A stretch of DNA of 64,000 bases from Rugosimonospora africana (GCF_016862975.1 NZ_BONZ01000023.1:1-64000); one strand, 5' to 3'. Positions 18,109-26,818 are shown, numbered from the stretch's first letter. The notes: generated by a model not told the origin, from the letters alone. Numbers and translations are program-made.

Positions 18109-18246
18109 ACCGGGGGACGCCCGAGGGGAGGCGGCCGAGAAGAGGCGAGGTATGCCGGGAGGATGCCGAGGGACGCCGAGGGACCCCTGGGGGACGCCGG
18201 GGGAGGCCGAGGGACGCTGGGGAAAACCGAGGGATGCCGGGCGGTG
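18109..18246. repeat. Degenerate minisatellite, ~12-bp unit
   Basis: Multiple imperfect copies of GCCGAGGGACGC and variants occupy most of the 291-bp divergent gap between the aldo-keto reductase and AIM24 genes. No gene is seen in the gap. Confidence 0.75.
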
Positions 18247-18319
18247 CCGCGCCGACGCAGGGGTGCGTTCCGGGTGATTCCCGGAGGTGCCGCTTGCGGC
18301 AGGCTGAGACAGTCGGGAT

Positions 18320-19057
18320 ATGCGCAGCGACCTTTTTGGCTCGGACAAGCTGGAACGCGAGTCACTCCAGCCGGGCCTCGCCCTGCAGAACAGCAAGATG
18401 CTCAAGGTGGAGCTCGAGGGCGAGTGCCTGGCGCGTACCGGTTCGATGGTGGCCTACCAGGGCGACGTGCGGTTCCAGGCGCTCGGTTCCGGCGGGGTCG
18501 GCCGCTGGATCAAGCAGAAGATGACCGGCGAGGGAGTACCGCTGATGCGGATCTCCGGCCGGGGCGATGTCTTCCTCGCCGACCGGGCGGCCGACGTCCA
18601 CCTCATCGATCTGGACCCGGGCGACTCGCTGACCATCAACGGCCGCAACGTACTGGCCTTCGACGCGGCGCTCGACTACGACGTGCGGATGGTCCAGGGT
18701 GTCGGCATGATGTCCGCCTCCGGCCTGTTCAACTGCGTGTTCAGCGGGCAGGGCCGGATCGCCATCACCACCCGTGGTACCCCGGTCGTGCTGCAGGTGG
18801 ACCAGCCGACCTACGCCGACCCGCAGGCCGCGATCTGCTGGTCGGCGAGCCTGCGCACCGGATACCACCGGGCCGAGCAGCTCGGCCTCGGCACGCTGCT
18901 CGGCCGGCGTACCGGCGAGGCGTTCACGATGAGCTTCGCAGGTCAGGGGTTCGTCGTCGTGCAGCCGTCCGAGGAGGTCCACCACGGCCTGGGCGGTGAG
19001 GGGCAGCAGGGCGGTTCGGGTAACCAGGGGCTGCTCGGGGGGCTGCTGGGCGGCTAG
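18320..19057 (+). CDS. AIM24 family protein
   Basis: 245 residues from ATG 18320; the upstream site is weak. The protein is beta-rich and matches the AIM24/TIGR00266-like pattern: repeated LxVxLxGEcLARTGSMVAYQG-type opening (about 28-50), FLADRAADVHLIDLDPGDSLTINGRNVLAFD-type centre (about 88-118), ending in a Gly/Gln-rich tail (about 225-245). There is no signal peptide. Bacterial members are widespread in actinomycetes with no firm function. It appears monocistronic and ends at a nested hairpin. Confidence 0.85.
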   Translation: MRSDLFGSDKLERESLQPGLALQNSKMLKVELEGECLARTGSMVAYQGDVRFQALGSGGVGRWIKQKMTGEGVPLMRISGRGDVFLADRAADVHLIDLDPGDSLTINGRNVLAFDAALDYDVRMVQGVGMMSASGLFNCVFSGQGRIAITTRGTPVVLQVDQPTYADPQAAICWSASLRTGYHRAEQLGLGTLLGRRTGEAFTMSFAGQGFVVVQPSEEVHHGLGGEGQQGGSGNQGLLGGLLGG

Positions 19058-19087
19058 GCCCACCGGGTGGGCCAACCGAGCAGCCCC
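19027..19087. terminator. Nested hairpin between convergent AIM24 and lyase genes
   Basis: Outer arms GGGGCTGCTCGG (19027-19038) and 19076-19087 pair perfectly; an inner stem pairs 19057-19062 with 19068-19073 and includes the AIM24 stop region. It is placed to stop transcription from both sides. Confidence 0.6.
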
Positions 19088-19117
19088 GCCGGGCGCGTTG
19101 TGGTCGGGGCGGATCGG

Positions 19118-20041
19118 CTACGAGGTCGGCAGCGTCCCGGTTCCGCGGTACCCGCGGTAGTTGCGGATCAGCAGGTGCGTGTCGATGATGTCCGACGACG
19201 CGCTCTCGATCGAGCGGTAGATGCCCCACTTCGGGCGTACCCGGTCGTCCTGGTCGGGGATGTTCAGGTTGGACTTGGTGCCGTCGACCACGACCGGCGC
19301 ACTGCTGCCGGTGCCGTTGCGGGCCACGAACCTGGCGGTACCCTTCGCCCCGATCGTGAAGGTCCACTGCACGGTGATCCACTTGTCCCGCAGTGGCGCC
19401 AGGTTGGTGGTCGCGATGGCCGGGTTGCCCGAGGTGCTGTCGGCCTGTGCCCGCAGGATCTCGGTGCTGCCGCTGCGGCTGGGGGACAGGGTGATCCACG
19501 GGCCACCGTTGGTGGCGACCGTCTTGAGCTGGAAGATGTGGGTGAAGTGGCTCGTGCCGTGCAGCGTCGAGGGGATATACATCTCGTACGTGATGCTCCA
19601 CGTCTCCCCGTCGTGCATGGACAGGTAGTCGCCGTCGGTCACCATCCCCTTGGACTCGGTGCGTTGGCGGTCTCCGTCACCCGTGGAGTCCAGGTCGTCC
19701 TTGTAGATGTCGAACCGGTAGTGGTCGCCCTCCACGTAGACGTACTTCCGGCCGGGATGCAGGTTGGCGCGGTCGGCCTCGATGCCCTCGAACGCGTCGA
19801 GCCCGTCACTGCTCGGGCTTGGTGACCAGAGCAGCTGCGGAGCGGCGGGAGCAAAAGCCGGCACGCCGTCCGTCGATGCCGACGCCAATGTCGACGTCGT
19901 CGCCGTCGTCGACGCCGATGCCGATGCCCAGCGGCTGAACGCCAACGGCGCGCCGGCGGCAGCAGCGGCGAGCGAGCCGAGTACCGCCCGGCGGCCGGGC
20001 CCACGGCGGGTGAGGCCGCGGCGGGTGGGGTTGTCCGTCAT
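19118..20041 (-). CDS. Tat-exported polysaccharide lyase-like protein (heparin-lyase-I/PL20-type jelly roll)
   Basis: 307 residues from ATG 20041 with AGAGAGGAG just upstream. Tat-like leader with RRGPGRRAVLGSLAAAAAG (about 12-30), followed by a Ser/Thr/Ala-rich spacer. The mature part is a beta jelly roll with YVEGDHYRFDIYKDDLDS, RQRTESKGM, WSITYEMYIPSTLHG and HIFQLK, the set seen in alginate/glucuronan/heparin-lyase-like secreted proteins. Likely an endolyase on uronic-acid polysaccharides; the exact family is uncertain. Divergent from the GH29-like gene across 458 bp. Confidence 0.7.
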   Translation of the reverse strand: MTDNPTRRGLTRRGPGRRAVLGSLAAAAAGAPLAFSRWASASASTTATTSTLASASTDGVPAFAPAAPQLLWSPSPSSDGLDAFEGIEADRANLHPGRKYVYVEGDHYRFDIYKDDLDSTGDGDRQRTESKGMVTDGDYLSMHDGETWSITYEMYIPSTLHGTSHFTHIFQLKTVATNGGPWITLSPSRSGSTEILRAQADSTSGNPAIATTNLAPLRDKWITVQWTFTIGAKGTARFVARNGTGSSAPVVVDGTKSNLNIPDQDDRVRPKWGIYRSIESASSDIIDTHLLIRNYRGYRGTGTLPTS

Positions 20042-20311
20042 GGTTCTCCTCTCTGAGCGCCAACCGCGCGGACACAAACCGGTGCCGCGCGAGGACGTAC
20101 CGCGATTCGGTGGGGGACACCTCGGGGCGGGACGGTCGGGGCCCCAGCGGCGCGAGCCGATGCAATCACCAGACGTAGGCAACCGTCAATAAATACTCTT
20201 AAGAATTCGCAGAGTTTCCGCTGGACAGACAGCGGGTCGAGGTCGCGTGAGGGTCCGTGGCCGCCGGGCTGAGCAGCCGGCGAGGCGACGGCCGCCGGGC
20301 GGAAATCGCTA

Positions 20312-20340
20312 TTGACGACGCATCCAAGAGATCCTATGTT
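20312..20340 (+). promoter_or_regulatory. Sigma70-type promoter for the GH29-like gene
   Basis: TTGACG (20312-20317), 17-bp spacer, TATGTT (20335-20340). It is 160 bp before the proposed TTG start, with the tandem repeat array in the leader. Confidence 0.55.
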
Positions 20341-20413
20341 CCGGGTGTTTCGCGGCCCTCTTCGGGGTTGTCACCGGTCCAGGGCGGGCGACTCATCCGA
20401 TCTCCTCGCCCTG

Positions 20414-20498
20414 CGAGAAAGCCTGACCCACGAGAAGAACTGACCCACGAGAAAGCCAGCTCTACGAGAAAGCCAGCTCTACGAGAAAGGCGGACGGC
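20414..20498. repeat. Five 17-bp tandem repeats abutting the start codon
   Basis: Units begin at 20414, 20431, 20448, 20465 and 20482, each opening with CGAGAAAG or CGAGAAGA. Units 3 and 4 are identical. Each unit supplies a purine-rich, Shine-Dalgarno-like GAGAAAG; the last lies about 10 bases before TTG 20500. Seventeen is not a multiple of three, so the array is probably untranslated. Confidence 0.85.
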
Positions 20499-20499
20499 C

Positions 20500-22668
20500 T
20501 TGGTACGTCATGGTTTCCTGGCCAGGTCGCGAGGACGCTCGCGCCCCGTGCCGGCAGCTCTGGTCGCGCTCGTCGCGATCGTGGTCGCGATGCTCGGGCT
20601 GGGTGCCCACCCCGCCCGAGCCGATCTGACCAACCCCCGGCAGGATTTCCTGCGCGCCTCGACCTCGGGCCTGTTCCTGCACTGGGGAATGCTCACCTCG
20701 CCGGGCTACACCAGTTGTACGGCGTGGGAGAGCGCCATCACCAGCGGCGGGTGGAGCGCGGACTACTGGGTCAGTGAGGCGCAGAAGCTGCGCGCCAGTT
20801 ATCTCGTGCTCGCCACGTTCCACAGCAAGCTCGGCTACGGCCGCGCCTGGCCGTCGAGCATCCCGGGCACGTGCAGCACCAAGCGCGACTTCCTGGGTGA
20901 ACTCATCACCGCGGCGCACGCGAAGGGGCTGCGGGTCATCCTCTACATGACCAACGACGCGCAGTGGCACGACCTCAACGGCCACGAGTGGATGGACTCG
21001 GCCGCGTTCTCCGCGTACGCCGGGCACACCGTCGACCTCGACACCCAGGACGGCTTCGGCGAGTACAGCTACGACAACTTCCTCGACGTCATGAAGAGCC
21101 ACCCGGCGCTGGACGGGTTCTGGATCGACAACGACAACCAGTACTGGCTGGACCACGACCTCTACGAACAGATCTACCAGCTGCACCCGAACATGACGCT
21201 GTCCAACAACAACGAAGACACGCCGATCATGGACATGATCAGCAATGAGCAGAAGACCGGGATGACCCCGGCGTACGACATGCCGCAGGCGTACTACACC
21301 GCACAGCCCCGGCTCACCGAGGCCGACTACAAACTGCCCTCCACGGGCAACTGGTGGTACGACGGCTCGAACTCCACAGTGGACTACGCGCTGAACCTCG
21401 GGCGCTACATCGCCAACGCTGGCAACTCCGTGAAGTCCCTGATGGCCGAGACCGCGATGGTCAACGGCAAGTTCCCGTCGAACCAGGCCAACTTCAACAA
21501 CTTCATGGACACGTACCTGCCGCCGATCTGGTCGTCGATCAGCGGGGACGAGGGCGGCGGGTACATGTACGGCGGCATGCCGGGCGGCAACTTCGGCAAC
21601 GGCGCGTACGGGTACACCACCGTCAACAAGTCCGACGCCAACCTCCAGTACGTGCACGTGGTCACCAAACCCACCTCGGGCAACTCGGTGAAGCTGCGGG
21701 ACAGCGGGTACGTGGTGTCGAGCGTGACGAACCTCCGTACCGGTGCCGCGGTGTCCTTCAGCCAGGGCAGCGGGTACCTGACGATCAGCGGGGTGTCGGG
21801 CTGGGACCAGTACGACACCGTGTTCAAGGTGATGATGTCCGGCCGGACCGGCATCGAGACCGGCGTCACCGCCACGGCGACCGCCTCGGCCAGCGGCCAC
21901 GCGGCCGCCAACCTGGTCGACGGCTCATACCTCAACTACTGGGACAGCAACGACACGACGCCGGTGTCCATCACGCTGGACCAGAAGTCCGCCAAGAAGG
22001 CCGCCTACCTGGCGATCAACCAGCGCGAGGACACCATCACCCAGACCGCCACGTCGTCGGCGCGCATCAACGCGTACAAGATCCTGACGAGCAACGACAA
22101 CAGCACCTGGACCACCGTCAAGTCCGGAAACCTGCCCAACGTGCGAGGCGTGCAGTTCATCGACATCGGCGCCACCGCGCGCTACGTCCGGCTGGAGGTG
22201 GACAGCACGTACGCGTCGTCGAAGCAACTGCGCGTCGACGAGCTGTGGCTGGGCACCGGGTACGCGGGCGGCGGTACCACGCCTCCTCCGGAGACCACGT
22301 ACCAGGCTGAGGCGTCGGGCAACACGCTGTCCGGCGCGGCCGTCGTGGCCACCTGCTCGGCCTGTTCTGGCGGCGCGAAGGTGCGCTTCATCGGCAACAA
22401 CTCCAGCAACTACGACATCGTCAACAACGTCAACGTGAGCGCCGCCGGAAGCCACCAGCTCACCATCGCGTACGAGGTCGACGGCACCCGCACGTTCGAC
22501 CTGAGCGTGAACGGCGGCGCGACGGTCGCCGTGCCGTGCACCGGTACCGACTTCAACTCACCCGCCACCACGACCGTCACGGTGACCCTCAACGCCGGCA
22601 ACAACACCATCAAGTTCTTCAACAACAGCGCCTACGCGCCCGATCTGGACGCCATCTCGGTCAGCTGA
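20500..22668 (+). CDS. GH29-like (alpha-L-fucosidase-type) secreted glycosidase with F5/8C and CBM35-like modules
   Basis: 722 residues from TTG 20500. No ATG or GTG gives a sensible leader, and TTG is followed by a clean signal peptide (VRHGFLARSRG..., cleavage after HPARA). Catalytic barrel about 40-430: SGLFLHWGMLTSPGY, ATFHSKLGYG, and DGFWIDNDNQYW, where the Asp of WID matches the GH29 nucleophile position. The acid/base residue cannot be placed. Then an F5/8-type discoidin domain (about 450-580) and a C-terminal CBM35/CBM6-type domain (about 595-722, YQAEASGNTLSGAA). Fucose or related side-chain removal from plant polymers is inferred. It ends at a strong hairpin. Confidence 0.75.
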   Translation: MVRHGFLARSRGRSRPVPAALVALVAIVVAMLGLGAHPARADLTNPRQDFLRASTSGLFLHWGMLTSPGYTSCTAWESAITSGGWSADYWVSEAQKLRASYLVLATFHSKLGYGRAWPSSIPGTCSTKRDFLGELITAAHAKGLRVILYMTNDAQWHDLNGHEWMDSAAFSAYAGHTVDLDTQDGFGEYSYDNFLDVMKSHPALDGFWIDNDNQYWLDHDLYEQIYQLHPNMTLSNNNEDTPIMDMISNEQKTGMTPAYDMPQAYYTAQPRLTEADYKLPSTGNWWYDGSNSTVDYALNLGRYIANAGNSVKSLMAETAMVNGKFPSNQANFNNFMDTYLPPIWSSISGDEGGGYMYGGMPGGNFGNGAYGYTTVNKSDANLQYVHVVTKPTSGNSVKLRDSGYVVSSVTNLRTGAAVSFSQGSGYLTISGVSGWDQYDTVFKVMMSGRTGIETGVTATATASASGHAAANLVDGSYLNYWDSNDTTPVSITLDQKSAKKAAYLAINQREDTITQTATSSARINAYKILTSNDNSTWTTVKSGNLPNVRGVQFIDIGATARYVRLEVDSTYASSKQLRVDELWLGTGYAGGGTTPPPETTYQAEASGNTLSGAAVVATCSACSGGAKVRFIGNNSSNYDIVNNVNVSAAGSHQLTIAYEVDGTRTFDLSVNGGATVAVPCTGTDFNSPATTTVTVTLNAGNNTIKFFNNSAYAPDLDAISVS

Positions 22669-22676
22669 CCCCCGTC

Positions 22677-22706
22677 GTGGGCCCGGTGCACCGGCGCCGG
22701 GCCCAC
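22677..22706 (+). terminator. Perfect 10-bp hairpin after the GH29-like gene
   Basis: GTGGGCCCGG at 22677-22686 pairs with 22697-22706, only 9 bp beyond the stop codon. Confidence 0.65.
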
Positions 22707-22708
22707 AC

Positions 22709-22760
22709 GTTGGGCCCACCATTCGGGTCCGCCGTTTGGGCCCACCATTTGGGTCCACAC
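22709..22760. repeat. Four 13-bp tandem repeats before the dehydrogenase gene
   Basis: Units TTGGGCCCACCAT, TCGGGTCCGCCGT, TTGGGCCCACCAT and TTGGGTCCACACG run head to tail between the terminator and the ribosome site of the next gene. Confidence 0.8.
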
Positions 22761-22783
22761 GTTGGCTCACAGAGGAGAACGCC

Positions 22784-24892
22784 ATGTTGGTAAGGATTCG
22801 CGGCCTGACCGTGCTCGTCACGGCGGTCCTGCTCATCACCGGAGCCCCGGCAGCCACCGCGACAGCAGCCCCCGCGACGGTCGGCGCCGCCACGGCCGTG
22901 CCGGCGGCCGATTCCCTGCTGTCCCAGGGAAAGCCGGTCACCGCCTCGTCATCCGGCGGCTGCTGCCCGCCGAGCTATGCCGTGGACGGCACGACTTCCA
23001 CCCGGTGGGCCAGCGGTGCCGGCGTCGATCCTCAATGGATCTACGTCGACCTGGGTACCGCGGCGAACCTCAGCCGGGTGGTGCTGACCTGGGATCTGTC
23101 CTGTGCGACGGCGTACCAGGTGCAGACGTCGACCGACCACTCGACCTGGACGACCGTCTACAGCACCACGGCGGGCGACGGCGGGGTCGATGACCTGGCC
23201 GTGACCGGCCGTGGCCGCTACGTCCGGATGTACGGCACCCACCGCTGCCGGACCGACTCCAGCAAGGGCTACTCCCTGCAGGAGTTCCAGGTGTACGGCA
23301 ACACCGGCGCCGCCGACACCCAGCCGCCCACCGTTCCGACGGACGTGACGGTCACGGTGAACGGTTGCGACTCCGCCACCGTGGCGTGGACGGCGTCCAC
23401 CGACAACGTGGGCGTCGCGTTCTATGACATCTTCCACGACGGGCAGCTCATCACATCCGTGGCGGGCACCGTGACATCCGGCGGCATCACCGTCGTCGGC
23501 GGCGTCACCTGGGGCGTGTACGTCCAGTCGCGCGACGCGGCCGGAAACGTCTCCCAGGCCAGCGCGACGGTCACCGTCACGCCGCCGCCGTGCCAGGTGG
23601 ACACGACCGCGCCGAGCGCGCCGACCGGGCTGACCGGCTCGGCCTCCGGTACCAGTGTCAGCCTGCGCTGGACCGCCGCCACGGACAACGTCGCGGTCAC
23701 CGCGTACGACATCTACCGGGACGGTGCCAAGGCCGGTACCGTGCCGGGAACCAGCACTGCCCCTCCGGCAACCACGTTCCTGGACAGCGGGCTGGCCGCC
23801 AACCACACGTACGCGTACTACGTGGTGGCTCGCGACGCGGCCGGCAACACCTCGGCGCACAGCAACCAGGTCTCGGTGACCACCGGGTCGAGCTGCGCCA
23901 CGGTCTGCGCGGTCACCCAGCTCGCGACCGACACTGACATCCCGTGGGGCCTGGTCACCCTGCCCGACGGCACCATCCTCTACAGCCGCCGGGATGCTCA
24001 CGACATCGTTCATCTCAACCCCGCCACCGGGGCGAAGACCACGGTGGGAACCGTACCCAACGTGGAGAGCACCGACGGCGAGGGCGGCCTGCTGGGCCTT
24101 GCCATCGGGCCGACATTCAACACCGACCACTGGCTGTACGTGTTCCACACCAGCCCGACCGACAACCGGATCGTGCGGTTCACGTTCGCCAACAACACGA
24201 TCGGCGGTGAACAGGTCCTGCTGACCGGGATCCTGCGCAACAAGTACCACAACGGTGGCCGGCTGCGCTTCGGGCCGGACGGGAAGCTCTACGCTGCCAC
24301 CGGCGACGCGCAGAACGGTGCCAACGCACAGAACCTCAACAGCCTGAACGGGAAGGTCCTGCGGCTCAACCCGGACGGGTCGATGCCCTCGGACAACCCG
24401 TTCGGCAACTACGTGTGGAGCTACGGGCACCGCAACCCGCAGGGGCTGGCCTTCGACTCTGAGGGCAGGCTCTGGGAGCAGGAGTTCGGCAACAGCGTCA
24501 TGGACGAGACGAACCTCATCACCAAGGGCGGCAACTACGGCTGGCCGAACTGCGAGGGAACCTCGTCGCAGGCCGGTACCGGCTGCGGCACGTCCGGCTA
24601 CCTCGCGCCCAAGCACACCTACCCGGTGGCCGACGGATCGTGCAGCGGCATCGCCATCATCCGGGACGTCCTGTACGTCGCCTGTGAGCGCGGCACCCGG
24701 CTGTACCGCGAGGTGATCAGCGGCAGCAGCCTCACCAACGTCCAGCAGTTCTTCGTGGGCACCTACGGCCGGCTGCGGACGGTCGAGCCGGCGCCGGACG
24801 GGGGCATGTGGATGACCACGACCAATACCGGTGACAAGGACAGTACGCCGAACAACAGCAACGAGAAGATCCTGCACGTCGACCTGGGCTGA
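22784..24892 (+). CDS. Secreted PQQ-type sugar (sorbosone/glucose) dehydrogenase with F5/8C and FnIII modules
   Basis: 702 residues from ATG 22784 with AGAGGAGAA six bases upstream. Signal peptide about 1-30. An F5/8C module (about 45-170) has a double Cys (GGCCPPSYAVDG). Two FnIII domains follow (about 180-275 and 283-375). The catalytic beta-propeller (about 385-702) carries family landmarks DIPWGLVTLPDG, GGLLGLAIGP, HNGGRLRFGPDGKLYAATGD, SYGHRNPQGLAFD and GGNYGWPNCEG. The HNGG/GRLRFGPDG and HRNPQG segments are where soluble glucose dehydrogenases bind PQQ and Ca. It would oxidise an aldose outside the cell; the electron acceptor is unknown. Confidence 0.87.
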   Translation: MLVRIRGLTVLVTAVLLITGAPAATATAAPATVGAATAVPAADSLLSQGKPVTASSSGGCCPPSYAVDGTTSTRWASGAGVDPQWIYVDLGTAANLSRVVLTWDLSCATAYQVQTSTDHSTWTTVYSTTAGDGGVDDLAVTGRGRYVRMYGTHRCRTDSSKGYSLQEFQVYGNTGAADTQPPTVPTDVTVTVNGCDSATVAWTASTDNVGVAFYDIFHDGQLITSVAGTVTSGGITVVGGVTWGVYVQSRDAAGNVSQASATVTVTPPPCQVDTTAPSAPTGLTGSASGTSVSLRWTAATDNVAVTAYDIYRDGAKAGTVPGTSTAPPATTFLDSGLAANHTYAYYVVARDAAGNTSAHSNQVSVTTGSSCATVCAVTQLATDTDIPWGLVTLPDGTILYSRRDAHDIVHLNPATGAKTTVGTVPNVESTDGEGGLLGLAIGPTFNTDHWLYVFHTSPTDNRIVRFTFANNTIGGEQVLLTGILRNKYHNGGRLRFGPDGKLYAATGDAQNGANAQNLNSLNGKVLRLNPDGSMPSDNPFGNYVWSYGHRNPQGLAFDSEGRLWEQEFGNSVMDETNLITKGGNYGWPNCEGTSSQAGTGCGTSGYLAPKHTYPVADGSCSGIAIIRDVLYVACERGTRLYREVISGSSLTNVQQFFVGTYGRLRTVEPAPDGGMWMTTTNTGDKDSTPNNSNEKILHVDLG

Positions 24893-25298
24893 CGGTCTGG
24901 CCCGGGCTGTCGGTCTGGCCCGGGCTGACGGTCGACCTCAAGAGGCGACCTGGATTGACGGTCGACCGCAGGCGGCGGCCGGCGCTCCACTCGGGAGTGC
25001 CGGCCGCCGCTCCGTGGATCCGGTAAGCGACGGACAGCCCGCCCGTCAGCGCCACCCGCGACAGCGCCGCCTCCGACAGCGCTACCTGCGACAGTGCCGC
25101 CTCCGACAGCGCTACCTGCGACAGCGCCACCTCCGTCAATGCCACATCCGAGAGCGTCACCCGTGTCAGCACCGCCCGCGACAGCGCCGCCTCCGACAAC
25201 GCGGCCCGCGGCAGCACCGGCCCTGGCACCACCGCCCGCGACGGCGCCGATGGCGACACTCGCGAGCGTCCCGCGATGTCGCGACCGGTTACCGGCAT
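24732..25298 (-). CDS. Doubtful reading frame with pentapeptide-like repeats
   Basis: ATG 25298 has AGGAG four bases upstream and opens a 188-codon frame. Residues about 31-85 are eleven consecutive five-residue units of type (A/V)AL(S/T)x, resembling pentapeptide-repeat periodicity but lacking the usual Asp/Asn. Against it: the frame passes through the hairpin at 24972-25010, ends inside the dehydrogenase gene in antisense and has a low-complexity tail. It may be only the accidental reading of a 15-bp minisatellite. Confidence 0.2.
   Translation of the reverse strand: MPVTGRDIAGRSRVSPSAPSRAVVPGPVLPRAALSEAALSRAVLTRVTLSDVALTEVALSQVALSEAALSQVALSEAALSRVALTGGLSVAYRIHGAAAGTPEWSAGRRLRSTVNPGRLLRSTVSPGQTDSPGQTVSPGRRAGSSRCCCSAYCPCHRYWSWSSTCPRPAPARPSAAGRRCPRRTAGRW
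24972..25010 (+). terminator. 17-bp hairpin after the dehydrogenase gene
   Basis: 24972-24988 pairs with 24994-25010 (one G-T pair) around a 5-base loop, 80 bp beyond the stop codon. Confidence 0.65.
25046..25240. repeat. 15-bp minisatellite, ~12-13 units
   Basis: Head-to-tail imperfect copies of CGACAGCGCCGCCTC and variants with very regular 15-bp spacing. The unit is codon-compatible in all frames; see the doubtful minus-strand frame. Confidence 0.85.
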
Positions 25299-25862
25299 GG
25301 CACTCCTGTCGGCGCAACAGAGATGATCCGATGGATGCGCGGGACGGTTGACACCCGACCGCGCCGAACGCCGGCCTCTCACCGGTGAGGGGCGCTCGGG
25401 GTGACCGTGGTGCAAACGTTTGTAACAAAGTCAAGCGTCGATTCGCTCCGGCGTCAAGACCGAGCGGGGTAGATCTTTCGGTTTCCGCAGGCAGCGCGCG
25501 GAAAATCCCCGCGGACCTCGCTCGGGCAGGCCCGTGTGCTGGGACTTTCCATCTCACGGAGTGCACGCTTGACGGCACTCCGCTCCGGCGGCTACACCCT
25601 CTGCAATGGTTTGCGCAGCTTTCCAGTGCTCCCGGCCGTGGAAAGGCGCGCGTATGGGAGCGCTCCAACCGGCGGCATCGCCGAAGGGGGCTGGCGCTCC
25701 GGATCGACTGGCCCCATAGTGAGAATCCATCCGATGAATGACCGTCTCTTTCTGCCGAACGGAAGGCAGGAACTCATCGTCGGAGGTGTGACGACTGTGA
25801 ATGACCGTCCCGCGGTGTGCTCGTAGCGTCCGACACGGGCACGCTCCGGCTGTGAAGAGGGG
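25241..25862. other. Region upstream of the IclR gene
   Basis: About 620 bp without a recognisable gene and with less biased codon positions than neighbours. It includes a LacI-type half-site palindrome at 25411, a TTGACG about 17-18 bp before CTACACC near 25571 as a weak promoter, and two GAATGACCGTC words (25736 and 25798) that could be repeated operator half-sites near the IclR start. Confidence 0.35.
25411..25424. promoter_or_regulatory. LacI-type operator-like palindrome
   Basis: TGCAAACGTTTGTA contains the perfect palindrome CAAACGTTTG with the central CG typical of LacI/GalR-family sites. No LacI gene is in the window. Confidence 0.4.
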
Positions 25863-25874
25863 GTGGCTGGCTCG

Positions 25875-26639
25875 ATGAGCAGCCCGACAACGACACAGTC
25901 GCCTTCGGCCATCGCGAAGCTCGTCGCGGTGGCGGAGGCGCTGATAGAGCAACGCCGGCTCTCGCGGATCGCGAACACCGCCGGCCTGCCGATCTCCACC
26001 GTGCACCGGATCCTGCAGGAGTTGGTGGCGCACGGGTGGGTTCGTGAAGGCGACGAACACGACTACGTGTTGGGACCGGGCCTGATCCGGCTGGCGGCTC
26101 GCGCGGCCGACGACTCGGACCTGGCGCGCGCGGCGCGGCCGGCGTTGCGGGCGCTGTGCGAGCGCACCGGCTACACCGTGCATTTCGCGGTACGGCAGGG
26201 CGACGAGGCGGTCTACTTCGAGAAGCTGGAGGGCAGGGGGGCATACGGCATCCAGTCGCGGGTGGGCGCCTCGGTCAGCCTGCACTGCACGGCCATGGGC
26301 AAGGCGATCCTGGCCGCGTTGCCGGACGACGAGGTGCGCCGCATCGCCGCGCGCAGCGGGCTGCCCCGCCGGATGCCCAACACGCTGACTACGCCCGACG
26401 CGCTGCTGGCCAACCTGGCCAGCGTACGGGCTCGTGGCTGGGCGTTGGACGACGAGGAGAACGTCTCCCGGGTCCGGTGCGTCGGCGCGGCCGTCGTCAA
26501 CCACGGCGCCGAGCCGATCGGCGCGGTCAGCGTCTCCGGGCTGAGCTTCGACATCGCCAGAGCCCAGGTCGCCCGGCTCGCGCCGATGGTGGTTCGGGCG
26601 GCGCGCGAGGTGTCCGCCGCGCTGAACACCCGGGCCTGA
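25875..26639 (+). CDS. IclR-family transcriptional regulator
   Basis: 254 residues from ATG 25875; GTG 25863 is also in frame but too close to its purine tract. N-terminal winged helix about 12-75 (LSRIANTAGLPISTVHRIL as helix-turn-helix), then the IclR effector domain about 80-250 (LCERTGYTVHFAVRQGDEAVY, SLHCTAMGKAILAALP). IclR proteins such as KdgR repress pectin catabolism in other bacteria. Given its place beside GH105, two beta-helix pectinases and GH27, control of this block by a uronate-type ligand is a reasonable inference, not shown. Convergent with the GH105 gene across a hairpin. Confidence 0.9.
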   Translation: MSSPTTTQSPSAIAKLVAVAEALIEQRRLSRIANTAGLPISTVHRILQELVAHGWVREGDEHDYVLGPGLIRLAARAADDSDLARAARPALRALCERTGYTVHFAVRQGDEAVYFEKLEGRGAYGIQSRVGASVSLHCTAMGKAILAALPDDEVRRIAARSGLPRRMPNTLTTPDALLANLASVRARGWALDDEENVSRVRCVGAAVVNHGAEPIGAVSVSGLSFDIARAQVARLAPMVVRAAREVSAALNTRA

Positions 26640-26679
26640 CGGGAGCGACGCTTCCGGTACTGCCCGCGGCCGAGGCTCG

Positions 26680-26784
26680 CCCGGGAGGCGGGCCGGCGTG
26701 TGAGCCCGGGAGGCGAGCCCGGCGTGCGAGCGCGGGAGGCGTGTGAGGCCGGACGGCGTGTGAAGGCGGGAGGCGTGAGAGTGG
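26680..26784. repeat. Degenerate minisatellite, ~25-bp unit
   Basis: Four imperfect units containing CGGGAGGCG and GGCGTGTGAG lie between the IclR stop and the convergent terminator. Confidence 0.7.
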
Positions 26785-26818
26785 CGGCGCCGGACCGCCG
26801 TTGAACGGTCCGGCGCCG
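26785..26818. terminator. Perfect 13-bp hairpin between IclR and GH105 genes
   Basis: CGGCGCCGGACCG (26785-26797) pairs perfectly with 26806-26818 around an 8-base loop, 20 bp beyond the GH105 stop; bidirectional. Confidence 0.7.

Larger units (their letters stand above)
20042..20499. other. 458-bp divergent regulatory region
   Basis: It lies between the lyase gene and the GH29-like gene. It contains an AT-rich block at 20180-20215 with ACTCT/AGAGT half-sites around TTAAGAATTC, the promoter at 20312-20340 and the 17-bp repeat array at 20414-20498. No coding sequence was recognised. Confidence 0.5.

Noticed and set aside
25385-25741. Plus-strand 118-codon frame before the IclR gene
   Set aside because: No ribosome site, no motif, and it crosses the operator-like palindrome and candidate promoter.
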